Positions 19,593 to 28,296 of a DNA stretch of 64,000 nt are shown piece after piece. Every line of letters starts with the position of its first letter. Within the stretch, counting starts at the first letter, position 1. A program made the translations under genes and the position numbers. The DNA comes from Candidatus Thioglobus sp. NP1 (lineage in GTDB: Bacteria > Pseudomonadota > Gammaproteobacteria > PS1 > Pseudothioglobaceae), in NCBI RefSeq assembly GCF_003326015.1, contig NZ_CP023860.1:868001-932000 (forward strand), read 5' to 3'. The notes beneath the pieces are model-generated. The model was not told the DNA's origin, made no database searches, and saw only the letters and a list, made by a program, of their open reading frames with translations.

Positions 19593-21956
19593 ATGAATAT
19601 TTCAACTAGATGGATAAGAGAGTGGGCTAACCCCGATGTTAGTGATAATGAGCTTTCTGAAAAGCTCACAATGGCTGGTTTAGAAGTAGATAGGATTGCA
19701 CCTGTTGCACCGCCATTCAATGGACTAGTTGTTGGTCACGTTGTTAATTGTGATAAACATCCAAACGCAGATAAGCTCAGCCTTTGTGAGGTCGATATTG
19801 GTGCAGAAAGTAACTTACAAATAATTTGTGGTGCCCCTAATGTCAGAAAAGACCTAAAGGTAGCCGTTGCAACAGTAGGCTCAGTACTTCCTAATGGACT
19901 AAAAATTAAGCGTGCAAAGCTGCGAGGAGTTGAGTCTAATGGAATGCTTTGCTCCGAATCTGAAATGGCTATATCAGATAGCCATGAAGGCATAATTGAG
20001 TTAGATCTATCGGTAACCTTAGGCGATGATATAAGAGCTGTCCTCGATCTTGATGATCAAGTCATTGAGCTAGATATTACCCCAAATAGGGGCGATTGTT
20101 TTAGTGTTCTTGGGGTTGCTAGAGAAGTTTGTGTTAATTACAACCTTGCAATGCCATCGACTAGCTTCAAGGCAGAACAAAAGGGAAGTAAATCATTTGA
20201 CTCAAAAGTTTCTAATCCAAACGAATGTGCAAAATATTTAACAAGGGTTATTGAGGGCGTTGATAATAATGCTGAAACGCCAAAATGGATGGCACAAAAA
20301 CTTTTACGAGCCTCTCAACAACTGCATTCCCCTATTGTTGATATTACTAACTATGTTTTATTAGAGCTTGGTCAACCAATGCATGCCTTTGACTTAGCGT
20401 CAATTAAAGGTGATATTGATGTCAGGTCTGCTAAAAAAGATGAAACACTTGAGCTACTTAATGGTCAAACGGTAACGCTTTCTAAGGGAACACTTGTAAT
20501 AGCTGATAATAACTCTGCTATTGCAATAGCGGGAGTTATTGGTGGTATGTCAACAGCTACCCTAGCCAATTCATCAGAAATATTACTTGAGAGTGCTTTT
20601 TTTGATCCAATAGCAATCTCAGGTGTTGCCAGGTCATATGGCCTTCATACAGAAGCCTCACTTCGCTTTGAGAGAGGGGTAGACTTTAATATCACTCATC
20701 AAGCAATGGAAAGAGCAACCGAGTTAGTGCTTGAGATTTGTGGCGGTAAGGCATCCCCAATTAATGAATGTGTTGATTCGAAATCATTACCTAAGCTTGA
20801 ACCAATTGAGATTTCAAATGATAAAATTTCAAAAGTTCTTGGTTTTGATCTTGAGCCAACCTGGATAGAATCAAAGTTTAAATTTCTTGAATTTGATTTC
20901 ACTACTAATAAGAATAACTCTTGGACAATTAAACCACCAAGCTTTCGCTTTGATATTCGTATTGCAGCTGATATTATTGAAGAGCTTGCAAGGCTTTTTG
21001 GTTATGATAAGATTCCTGTTCAAAGGCTTTCAACTGTAGCCAATATAAGTAACTCATCGCAAGCAAAAATAAGTTCGAATGAGCTCTCAAATGTACTCGT
21101 TAATAAAGGCTATAAAGAGGTCATTACTTATAGCTTTATATCAAATGAAATGCATGATTTTATTGATCCTAAAGCAACCAAAATTTTATTAAAAAATCCA
21201 ATATCTGATGATATGGCGGTGATGCGCTCAAGTCTGTGGTCAGGTTTAATTCAGTCTGCTAAAGCGAACATAAGAAGAGGCCACCATAACGCTAGATTCT
21301 TCGAATTAGGTCAATGCTTTTCTGGGACCTTAGTTGAGGATCAAGTTCAAAAAATTGCTGGCATTATCTGTGGTAATCGATATGATTCACAGTGGGGTAA
21401 TAGTGATAGTACTGTTGATTTTTTTGATGCAAAAGCTGATGTTGAGGCGTTGTTGTCACTGAGTAAAAATGTGTATGCCTTTGAGGAGGCAGAACATCCA
21501 GCTCTGCAGTTAGGACAGACCGCTAAGATAACAAAAAATAATAAAGTTATTGGTTGGATTGGAGCTTTATCTCCAAACCTTCAAAAAGCATTATCAATGC
21601 CAAATGCCTTCCTCTTTGAGATCAATCAGGATGACATTGAAGATGGTGAAATTGCATGCTATGAGCCATTTTCATCTTTTCAGGCATCACAAAGAGATAT
21701 AGCTATAGTAGTATCAAAAGAGGTCAGTGCTGATCAACTAATTAACTCAATCAAGTCTTTAAAGCAGGATGATCTGGTCGATATTAATTTGTTTGATGTT
21801 TATGAGGGAGAGCACATTGATGAGGGTAGTAAAAGTATTGCACTTAATCTAACTTATCAGTCAATAGAAATTACCTTAACAGATGAGCAACTTGCTAAAA
21901 AAGTTAGTAAAATAGTTTCACATTTAGAATCAAAATTCTCTGCTAAACTTAGATAA
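19593..21956 (+). CDS. pheT: Phenylalanyl-tRNA synthetase beta subunit
   Basis: The 787-residue partner of PheS carries a tRNA-binding OB domain at about 40-150, the B3/B4 editing region, the B5 domain and a C-terminal RNP-like anticodon-binding domain at about 690-787 (PFSSFQASQRDIAIVV). The length is normal. It follows pheS after 16 bases and precedes ihfA after seven, forming one transcript. Confidence 0.96.
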   Translation: MNISTRWIREWANPDVSDNELSEKLTMAGLEVDRIAPVAPPFNGLVVGHVVNCDKHPNADKLSLCEVDIGAESNLQIICGAPNVRKDLKVAVATVGSVLPNGLKIKRAKLRGVESNGMLCSESEMAISDSHEGIIELDLSVTLGDDIRAVLDLDDQVIELDITPNRGDCFSVLGVAREVCVNYNLAMPSTSFKAEQKGSKSFDSKVSNPNECAKYLTRVIEGVDNNAETPKWMAQKLLRASQQLHSPIVDITNYVLLELGQPMHAFDLASIKGDIDVRSAKKDETLELLNGQTVTLSKGTLVIADNNSAIAIAGVIGGMSTATLANSSEILLESAFFDPIAISGVARSYGLHTEASLRFERGVDFNITHQAMERATELVLEICGGKASPINECVDSKSLPKLEPIEISNDKISKVLGFDLEPTWIESKFKFLEFDFTTNKNNSWTIKPPSFRFDIRIAADIIEELARLFGYDKIPVQRLSTVANISNSSQAKISSNELSNVLVNKGYKEVITYSFISNEMHDFIDPKATKILLKNPISDDMAVMRSSLWSGLIQSAKANIRRGHHNARFFELGQCFSGTLVEDQVQKIAGIICGNRYDSQWGNSDSTVDFFDAKADVEALLSLSKNVYAFEEAEHPALQLGQTAKITKNNKVIGWIGALSPNLQKALSMPNAFLFEINQDDIEDGEIACYEPFSSFQASQRDIAIVVSKEVSADQLINSIKSLKQDDLVDINLFDVYEGEHIDEGSKSIALNLTYQSIEITLTDEQLAKKVSKIVSHLESKFSAKLR

Positions 21957-21963
21957 ATAAATT

Positions 21964-22251
21964 ATGTCTCTTACAAAACAAGATATTGCAAATACGCTCG
22001 TTAAAAAAATGAAACTTAGTCAAACTCAGGCACTTAGTTTAACAAACCAATTTTTTGACCAAATAATTGAAACACTCAAAACTGGTGAGGAAATCAAGTT
22101 ATCAAGTTTTGGAAATTTTATCGTTCGAGAGAAGTCACCTCGTCCTGGTAGGAACCCAAAGACTGGGGAAGAAGTAATTATTAGCGCCAGAAAAGTTGTT
22201 ACCTTCAAGGCTGGACCTAAACTAAAACTAGCAACTCAAAAGGGTAACTAA
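21964..22251 (+). CDS. ihfA: Integration host factor subunit alpha
   Basis: IHF is a DNA-bending heterodimer that organises promoters and replication origins. The 95-residue protein starts MSLTKQDIANTLVKKM and has the arm motif PGRNPKTGEEV that enters the minor groove. Its position right after pheT is the classic gammaproteobacterial arrangement and separates IhfA from HU and IhfB. The downstream gene converges only six bases away. Confidence 0.95.
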   Translation: MSLTKQDIANTLVKKMKLSQTQALSLTNQFFDQIIETLKTGEEIKLSSFGNFIVREKSPRPGRNPKTGEEVIISARKVVTFKAGPKLKLATQKGN

Positions 22252-22257
22252 TTCAAG

Positions 22258-22695
22258 TTATTCGCTTATCGCGATCATAAAACCTATAAGAATTGGCATA
22301 ACACCAAGCATTGTTGATTGCTGTAAATTTTCATCAGCCGTCTTTCCAGATACCTGTCGATTTTTATAGTGAGGAACATAGTCATCATCTAAAGCAAATG
22401 AAACAAATATAAGATCTTCTGAATCTTCTTCTTTTTGAATCATCTCCACATCATAAATTGCACTGGGCTCTTCAGTTAATTTATTAATGAATAGGATTGT
22501 TTCATTGAAGTGCAGAAAAAATCTTTCTGCAGGACAACTTGAAGCTTTTCTAGGCACCAACTCCCCCTCTGACATGGCACCCGCTATTTGATCATGATGT
22601 TGTTCAGTTAATCTTATATAGCGGGTATCAAGGTAGTCACCAAGATCATTATCACCTTCATATTCTTTAATATAATCAATTAACTCTTTAAGCAT
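22258..22695 (-). CDS. Unknown protein with possible C-terminal membrane helix
   Basis: The 145-residue product is acidic and soluble for its first 125 residues. It ends in a hydrophobic stretch (MLGVMPILIGFMIAI) that could be a tail anchor. A single HFNETILFINKLTEE segment looks helical. I recognise no family. It is transcribed away from ihfA's direction and lies 61 bases after the AI-2E-type gene on the same strand, so the two might share a transcript. Confidence 0.6.
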   Translation of the reverse strand: MLKELIDYIKEYEGDNDLGDYLDTRYIRLTEQHHDQIAGAMSEGELVPRKASSCPAERFFLHFNETILFINKLTEEPSAIYDVEMIQKEEDSEDLIFVSFALDDDYVPHYKNRQVSGKTADENLQQSTMLGVMPILIGFMIAISE

Positions 22696-22756
22696 AAGTA
22701 ATGAAATTTGAAAATCAAAATGTGAATTTTAACGAAAAATGGCTTGTTGAAAAAAC

Positions 22757-23830
22757 TTACTTAGATTTACTAAATTGAATTTGATAAATATCAAAAATAG
22801 TAATGGACATTGCAGCAATGATTGGCCCGATAAAAAGACCCAATATTCCAAACTTTATAATTCCTGCTAGAGTAGAAAGAACAGTAATGAGAGTGTTATT
22901 AAGTGGGCTCTGATGATTCATGGAGCTTGAGAGTCTCATAATGATGATTGGCCTTAGGAAATTATCAATCAATGTGCCAGCTATAACTGCACCAAAAATA
23001 ATAATAATAATTGCACTTGTAGGCTCACCGATTGCAAATAAATAGATTGATATTGGTAACCAGACTAACACCCCACCTAGGACTGGGATGAAGCTTGCAA
23101 GTGCCATTGCGACGCCAAAAAATAATGCTGGTAACCCAACAATCATGACCCCAATTGCAAAAGCAATACCTTGTGTTAATGCTACTAAGAAGACACTCCC
23201 AACTAGTGTAAGAGAAAGTCCTGAGAATTGATTTAGAATTAGATCATTAATTTTGTTATCAAGTGGCGAGACTCTCCTTACCTTATCGATGAATGAGTGG
23301 CCATCAACATAAAAGTAATAAAGGGAAAAGATTGTAATAATAACAAAAAAGATGAATTGACTTGATAGCGTTGTAATGCTTTTAAGGATAACTATAGAGA
23401 AGTCTTTAATAGCGAATGCAATTCCCTCTAGGTTATTACGAAGAGAATTATCCAAAAACTCACGTATCGAATCAGATATGGGTAAGCCCATAATTATTTG
23501 ATCTGTAATCCTGCTTATTTCACTAACCTGATAGTCACTTTGAAGTTTATTGATAAGAGCTGTGATCTCAATACCACTGACTAACAATATGTAACCAAGT
23601 GGCAGTATTAGGAGGACTGTCACAAGAAGTGTCATGATAACTGCGGCGAGATTTTTGGAGTATTTATTGGAGAGTTTATTAAAGCTACTGTAGGTTGATA
23701 TACAAATCAAAAGGGATAAAAAAAGGTATGCTATAAAAGGCGTAAATAGCCAGATAATGGCAGCAATAGAAAGCGCTAAAAGAATTAAAACCAGGCCATT
23801 ACCATGACGGTTGTTGACGTTTTCTGTCAT
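22757..23830 (-). CDS. AI-2E family membrane permease (PerM/YdiK-like)
   Basis: The 357-residue membrane protein has paired helices at the N-terminus, a periplasmic-like helical stretch (about 90-150), and a block of helices to the end. The late segment PALFFGVAMALASFIPVLGGVLVWLP is the hallmark of the AI-2E exporter family. Members include autoinducer-2 exporters and sodium/proton antiporters; which applies cannot be decided. It is divergent from msrA with a 69-base gap holding a TATAAT-like element on the plus strand. Confidence 0.85.
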   Translation of the reverse strand: MTENVNNRHGNGLVLILLALSIAAIIWLFTPFIAYLFLSLLICISTYSSFNKLSNKYSKNLAAVIMTLLVTVLLILPLGYILLVSGIEITALINKLQSDYQVSEISRITDQIIMGLPISDSIREFLDNSLRNNLEGIAFAIKDFSIVILKSITTLSSQFIFFVIITIFSLYYFYVDGHSFIDKVRRVSPLDNKINDLILNQFSGLSLTLVGSVFLVALTQGIAFAIGVMIVGLPALFFGVAMALASFIPVLGGVLVWLPISIYLFAIGEPTSAIIIIIFGAVIAGTLIDNFLRPIIIMRLSSSMNHQSPLNNTLITVLSTLAGIIKFGILGLFIGPIIAAMSITIFDIYQIQFSKSK

Positions 23831-23899
23831 ATCTACTCCTTAATGTTTACTCACCTTTGAGATATAATACTATATTGTCTTAAATATTAAATAATAATA

Positions 23900-24385
23900 A
23901 TGGAAACAGCTTATTTTGCAGGTGGATGTTTTTGGTGTGTCGAAGCTATTTTTCAACGTGTTGATGGCGTTAAAAGCCTTACTAATGGCTATTGTAATGG
24001 TCTTAGTCAGAACCCTTCTTATGAGGAGGTATGTAGCGGTCAAAGCGAACATGCGGAGGTTTTAAAAATTGATTATGATGAACAGCAAATCTCATATGCT
24101 GAACTCTTAGAAGTTTTTGTTGCAACCCATGACCCTACAAGCCTTAATCAGCAGGGCGGTGATAGGGGTACTCAATATCGCTCTGCTGTTTTTTATATCG
24201 ATGAGTCGCAAAAGCAATTAGCAATAGCTCTTTTAGGTACTATTAAAAATGCAGTCACTGAGGTAACTGAGCTTGATGTTTTTTATGCTGCCGAGGGTTA
24301 TCATCAAAACTACTATAACAACAATACCAATCAACCTTATTGTCAGCTTGTTATCCTTCCAAAAATTAATAAATACTTTAAATAA
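23900..24385 (+). CDS. msrA: Peptide methionine sulfoxide reductase MsrA
   Basis: MsrA repairs the S form of oxidised methionine. The 161-residue protein starts METAYFAGGCFWC, with the catalytic cysteine at residue 10 of the GCFW motif. Further family blocks are GYCNG, GQSEHAEVLKIDYD, HDPTSLNQQGGDRGTQYRS and YHQNYY. There is no signal peptide, so it acts in the cytosol. A second cysteine (C13) next to the active site may help recycle it. It precedes moeB by six bases, so the two are probably cotranscribed. Confidence 0.94.
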   Translation: METAYFAGGCFWCVEAIFQRVDGVKSLTNGYCNGLSQNPSYEEVCSGQSEHAEVLKIDYDEQQISYAELLEVFVATHDPTSLNQQGGDRGTQYRSAVFYIDESQKQLAIALLGTIKNAVTEVTELDVFYAAEGYHQNYYNNNTNQPYCQLVILPKINKYFK

Positions 24386-24391
24386 ATATCG

Positions 24392-25138
24392 ATGAACGAT
24401 CAAGAACTCCTCAGATACTCTAAGCAGGTTATGTTGCCTCAAGTTGATATTGAGGGTCAGCAGAAAATTATTGATTCAACAATGCTCATTATTGGAATGG
24501 GTGGGCTAGGTTCTCCAGCTGCTTTTTATTTAGCAGGTGCAGGCGTTGGCCATCTAATTATTGCTGATTTTGATCAGGTTGAGTTATCAAACCTACAGCG
24601 CCAAATTATTTACCGAACTACTGATATTGGATCTGACAAAGTTGATGCTGCTAAGGCTAGGTTGCTTGAGTTAAACCCAAATATTAAGGTGACAATTGCC
24701 AATGAGCTTTTGCACACTGGTAATCTCGCTTCATTAGTAAAAGACGTTGATATTGTCCTAGATGGAACTGATAACTTTGAAAGTCGCTTTGAAATCAACA
24801 AGGCTTGCGTAGAGTATAAGAAGCCCCTAGTTACAGCAGCAGTTATTCGACTGGAGGGCCAAGTTTCAGTATTTAAGGGTTATGAGCCAGATCAACCTTG
24901 TTATCAGTGCCTGTATCCCCAAGAGGGTGATGAAAATGAGAATTGTGTGGAAAATGGTATTTTAGCTCCAGTGGCTGGATTAATTGGCTCAATGCAAGCT
25001 CTTCAGGCGATCAAAGTTCTATTAGATTTAGGTGACCAACTTACTGGATCATTGCTTGTAGTCGACGCATTAGAACTTAGCTTTAGGAAAATTAAAATTG
25101 GTAAAGACAAGATATGTCCAACATGTGGTAGCAATTAG
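24392..25138 (+). CDS. moeB: MoeB/ThiF-type sulfur carrier adenylyltransferase
   Basis: This E1-like enzyme activates the C-terminal glycine of a small sulfur carrier (MoaD or ThiS) with ATP. The 248-residue protein has the nucleotide loop GMGGLGSPA, the conserved DFDQVELSNLQRQ segment, and DGTDNFESRF. Two Zn-binding CxxC pairs are present (CYQC near 170, CPTC at the C-terminus). The block CVENGILAPVAGLIGSMQA is nearly as in MoeB, including its cysteine. No rhodanese domain is attached. MoeB and ThiF cannot be fully separated without neighbours, so molybdopterin synthesis is the more likely role. Confidence 0.85.
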   Translation: MNDQELLRYSKQVMLPQVDIEGQQKIIDSTMLIIGMGGLGSPAAFYLAGAGVGHLIIADFDQVELSNLQRQIIYRTTDIGSDKVDAAKARLLELNPNIKVTIANELLHTGNLASLVKDVDIVLDGTDNFESRFEINKACVEYKKPLVTAAVIRLEGQVSVFKGYEPDQPCYQCLYPQEGDENENCVENGILAPVAGLIGSMQALQAIKVLLDLGDQLTGSLLVVDALELSFRKIKIGKDKICPTCGSN

Positions 25139-25149
25139 TTTAAGAAGTT

Positions 25150-25653
25150 TTATTCCTTAAAAAACGGTACCATTGAAGACCAAACCCCATCTTTTTTTAA
25201 ACGATGATAAGTTGCAGCTACAATATGGAATCCAATAAGCCAATAGATAATTGATACTGTAAATTCATGAATTGCAATTACTGAATTAATTAAAAACCCA
25301 TCCTTTAAATCTAACCAAAATAACCAGCCAATTATTAATCCAGTAAATGGAATTAATGCAAGGCATATATACATTCCATAATGAACAATTTTAGCTGCTA
25401 ATTTTTGAGATTTAGATGTGTGTTCTGGTATTGATGACTGTTGGGTGGTTTTCATATAAACAAAGCGAATAATGAGTAATAATAAAAATGCTAAAGCAAA
25501 TATTATTTCGAACATTAATAGATTTTCATCTTCTAATTGATTAATACTGTCTATTTGCTTTAGTAAACCATAAAGAAATAATAATACAAAACCCCAATGT
25601 AGTAGTTTTGCAAAAGGACTAAAATTATTGGAACTCTTTTTAATAACGTTCAT
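25150..25653 (-). CDS. Cytochrome b561-type membrane protein
   Basis: The 167-residue protein has four membrane helices with histidines at the places that hold two b-type haems: LLHWGF in helix 1, HYGMYICLA in helix 2, and HEFTVS and HIVAATYH later. The tail WSSMVPF is typical. Family members pass electrons from quinol to oxidants or superoxide. It converges with moeB across 11 bases. Confidence 0.85.
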   Translation of the reverse strand: MNVIKKSSNNFSPFAKLLHWGFVLLFLYGLLKQIDSINQLEDENLLMFEIIFALAFLLLLIIRFVYMKTTQQSSIPEHTSKSQKLAAKIVHYGMYICLALIPFTGLIIGWLFWLDLKDGFLINSVIAIHEFTVSIIYWLIGFHIVAATYHRLKKDGVWSSMVPFFKE

Positions 25654-25684
25654 TTTTTTAATTTGAAATCTAAATATTAGTAGG

Positions 25685-26329
25685 TTACATTATCTCAATA
25701 GCATCAACACGAAATTCAAATATAATTTGTTTACCAGAAGCAGCTTCAGTTGGTGCTAAAGGAAATGGTGAGGCCTTATAAACAGCTCTTTCAATTGAGT
25801 TTTTAAATGAGCTTAGTTTTGGATTGTCATCTATATTCATTATTGAATCGCCACAATTATCAACTTTGACAGTATTAACATTACCATCTAGTCCTTGAGT
25901 TATATAAACAAAACAAGACCAATCACTTCTGGCACCAGAGAAACGCCAGTATGTTCTTACTTTTGCTGCAATACTATCAACCCAAAATTTTTCTGATATA
26001 TTTAACTTTTCATCAAGCATCAAAGAATTATTATCTTCCTCATATTTTGTTTCAGATTCGTAACACCTAACTGATGTAATCATTGCCATATTAGACGACA
26101 CCTCTATTTCACCAAGTGGAGCTGTTACTATGTCTTCAGAAGCTTTAATAGGCCTGTCATTTTTATCAAAGATTGTGCACCTTACATTAGAAGTCTTATC
26201 AGTACTTACGACGATATTGGTCTGATCGCCTTCGTTAGTTCGTTCAAAAGTAAAGCTTTCAACATTAACCTCAGAGATTACACTTAATGAGGAGAGAGAT
26301 AAAACTAGGACTAAATAAAACTTCTTCAA
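25685..26329 (-). CDS. Secreted protein with TolA-like C-terminal domain
   Basis: The 214-residue product has a signal peptide (MKKFYLVLVLSLSSLSVISEV) and an N-terminal half I do not recognise. The C-terminal domain (about 105-212) follows the TolA/TonB-C pattern: DSIAAKVRTYWRF, then CFVYITQGLDGNVNTVKVDNCG, then SIERAVYKASPFPL. True TolA has a membrane anchor and long helix, both absent here. The start is TTG at 26329 and overlaps the previous stop by four bases, so it is translationally coupled. A periplasmic partner of the Tol or TonB systems is plausible but unproven. Confidence 0.75.
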   Translation of the reverse strand: MKKFYLVLVLSLSSLSVISEVNVESFTFERTNEGDQTNIVVSTDKTSNVRCTIFDKNDRPIKASEDIVTAPLGEIEVSSNMAMITSVRCYESETKYEEDNNSLMLDEKLNISEKFWVDSIAAKVRTYWRFSGARSDWSCFVYITQGLDGNVNTVKVDNCGDSIMNIDDNPKLSSFKNSIERAVYKASPFPLAPTEAASGKQIIFEFRVDAIEIM

Positions 26330-26643
26330 AGAGTAAATTTAAAATTGAAGCGGAATCTAATAGGGATAGTTGTGTGGGGCTTAATGGTTCGAATAACACG
26401 AGTTTTTGGCAAAGGTAAAGCGGTTATTTCTTTATCTTCATAGGGGATTTGAGCTGATAATCCATTAGTCTCATAACTTACATAACATATAGCATTCCTA
26501 GCATCAATTTCATTAAGAATTTGCTGAGGAATTGAAGTTGAATCTAGCCATCTGCAAAGGTCTTCATTGGTCCAATCTTTCAAACTATTAGCATGTGAAA
26601 CACTTATTAAGCTACTTATAAAAATTATCATTAATTTTTTCAT
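26326..26643 (-). CDS. Unknown secreted protein, 105 residues
   Basis: A signal peptide (MKKLMIIFISSLISVSHA) is followed by NSLKDWTNEDLCRWLDSTSIPQ, a short amphipathic region with cysteines. The product ends in a proline- and arginine-containing tail. I chose the ATG at 26643 because a GGAG lies just upstream and the product then begins with a proper signal sequence. It overlaps its neighbours on both sides by four bases and is the middle gene of a three-gene operon. No family recognised. Confidence 0.7.
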   Translation of the reverse strand: MKKLMIIFISSLISVSHANSLKDWTNEDLCRWLDSTSIPQQILNEIDARNAICYVSYETNGLSAQIPYEDKEITALPLPKTRVIRTIKPHTTIPIRFRFNFKFTL

Positions 26644-26801
26644 ATGGTTCTCCATTTTTCTAGTCCAATATAATTTTGAAAGTACCATTCTTTAAACTCA
26701 GGATTAGCTTTAAATTCCTTAGACATATCCTTAGATGAATATTTAGCTGACCTAAAATTTTTTGCCATCAATCTAAAACTTTTTAATTTTTCATCCTTCA
26801 T
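26640..26801 (-). CDS. Small unknown protein, 53 residues
   Basis: A short open frame runs from an ATG at 26799-26801 to a TGA that overlaps the next start as ATGA. The product is basic and soluble (MKDEKLKSFRLMAKNFRSAK and so on, ending EKWRTI). The ATG lies six bases after a perfect TATAAT on the minus strand, with no ribosome site, so the mRNA may be leaderless. The four-base overlap with the next gene is the main reason to believe it. No family recognised. Confidence 0.5.
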   Translation of the reverse strand: MKDEKLKSFRLMAKNFRSAKYSSKDMSKEFKANPEFKEWYFQNYIGLEKWRTI

Positions 26802-26807
26802 AGTAAG

Positions 26808-26813
26808 ATTATA
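26808..26813 (-). promoter_or_regulatory. -10 element for a possible leaderless transcript
   Basis: On the minus strand this reads TATAAT, followed by six bases and then the ATG of the 53-residue gene. That spacing puts the likely transcription start at or next to the ATG. The -35 region is only AT-rich. Confidence 0.4.
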
Positions 26814-26849
26814 TTTTAATTTAAATCTTTTAAAGAGGAATTCATATTA

Positions 26850-28259
26850 TTAATTTTTACCAAATTGAAATAATTTGAGTCGGGCTTTTGCTCGGTCATG
26901 AATCATCTGGTAATTGACAGTTTTTTGATTTAATAAATTAGCACTTGAATCTCCAATACCCTTTGCATAATCTATCCATTTTCGAATTATTAGAATATCA
27001 CTTAGATTTATCCCAGAGAGACTAGTTCTGATAATTTGTTCAGTATGCACAGGATTTTTTTTGTCATAAGATACTTCAATTTCTTTCCAATCTTTATCAT
27101 AGTCCATTACTTGAGGTCCTGATTGATTAATTTCCTTATAATCAGGGTAAGAGATTGCATATTCAGAACAGCCTCTTTTTACTGTGGAACTCAAATCTGA
27201 CCTTATACTTTCCTTAATTATTATGTCAAGGTGGTCAGCAATTTGATTGGCTTGTCTTAGACCAGAGCAATATATAAGTCCCTTATAAAATCCAGAAATT
27301 TCTGGTCTCAACTCCACCATACATTTTCGAGTGTTATTTTCTTTAAGTTCTAGTTGGTCAAAAATAATAAATAATTTTATTAGTTCAATCACTGATCTAG
27401 GCTCAACTTGAACCTTATAGCAGCCAAAACAAAACTCTGGAATGACGTTATGCTTATCAAAAATTGACAAGTGCCTTGAGCAGTTCAAGTTGACTGAATT
27501 ACGTCTAAAAAGTTGAGATTGTTTAGTTTTAAGTTCAGAACCGTAAGTACTTATATAATCTTCAGACTCAGAAAATAAGCTAACAATTTTGTCATCAGAA
27601 ATGATTTTTGAAATATTTTCTTTTTTACTATTGTTTCTAATCTTGCCATTAATTTTTACTATTAAATTTGGATTATCTTTTTGGGGAATGTAACTAGTTA
27701 GTAAAGAAATTAGATTTTCTTTTGCTTCTATATAGTCAGGCTTAATTTTTAAAGCCATATTGTAGCTATCGATAGCAGCTTCTATATCTCCATTGTCCTC
27801 TAAGGCAATACCCAAATTATTATAAGCCTCAGCATAGTTAGGTTTAATTCTTAGAGTCATTTTATAGTTATCGATAGCAGCCTCTAAATCACCCATATCT
27901 TTATGTATATTCCCCAAATTAAAGCAGGCATTAACATAATCAGGTTTAATTTGAATGGTTTTTTTATAACTGTCAATAGCTTCTTCAAAATTACTAATAC
28001 TTTTTTGAGCAATTGCCATATTGAAATAGGCTTCAGCAAAATCAGGCTTAAACTTTATAGCTTTCTTATAGCTTTTAATTGCATCTTTAAATTGATTAAG
28101 ACCTGCATAAGAGGCCCCAGAAATATTATGAAGGAAGACTGAATTTGGAAATTTCTCTAAGAGGGTTTTGGATTCTGTAAGAGCTTGCTCGAACTTCCCA
28201 CTATTAAAGAGATTTACGATTAACTGTAAATGCTCGGGAGGAGGGTCAAAACTGTTCAT
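26850..28259 (-). CDS. TPR protein with an unassigned Cys-containing C-terminal domain
   Basis: The 469-residue protein has about five TPR units at 20-190 (for example LEAAIDNYKMTLRIKPNYAEAYNNLGIALE). The long C-terminal part (about 200-465) contains CSRHLSIF, FCFGCYKVQVE, a GLIYCSGLRQANQIADHL block and NYQMIHDRAKARL. It is not another TPR array and I cannot name it. The cysteine pair CFGC could bind metal or be redox-active. It lies on the same strand as the secreted-protein operon but without a signal peptide. It differs from the TPR gene at 4.2-5.7 kb in having a second domain. Confidence 0.8.
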   Translation of the reverse strand: MNSFDPPPEHLQLIVNLFNSGKFEQALTESKTLLEKFPNSVFLHNISGASYAGLNQFKDAIKSYKKAIKFKPDFAEAYFNMAIAQKSISNFEEAIDSYKKTIQIKPDYVNACFNLGNIHKDMGDLEAAIDNYKMTLRIKPNYAEAYNNLGIALEDNGDIEAAIDSYNMALKIKPDYIEAKENLISLLTSYIPQKDNPNLIVKINGKIRNNSKKENISKIISDDKIVSLFSESEDYISTYGSELKTKQSQLFRRNSVNLNCSRHLSIFDKHNVIPEFCFGCYKVQVEPRSVIELIKLFIIFDQLELKENNTRKCMVELRPEISGFYKGLIYCSGLRQANQIADHLDIIIKESIRSDLSSTVKRGCSEYAISYPDYKEINQSGPQVMDYDKDWKEIEVSYDKKNPVHTEQIIRTSLSGINLSDILIIRKWIDYAKGIGDSSANLLNQKTVNYQMIHDRAKARLKLFQFGKN

Positions 28260-28296
28260 TACCTAATTATATTTTAATTTGTTATAGATACTCAAA

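Noticed and set aside
25685-26329. Call as TolA
   Set aside because: No membrane anchor or long helical domain and no tolQRB neighbours; only the C-terminal domain is similar.
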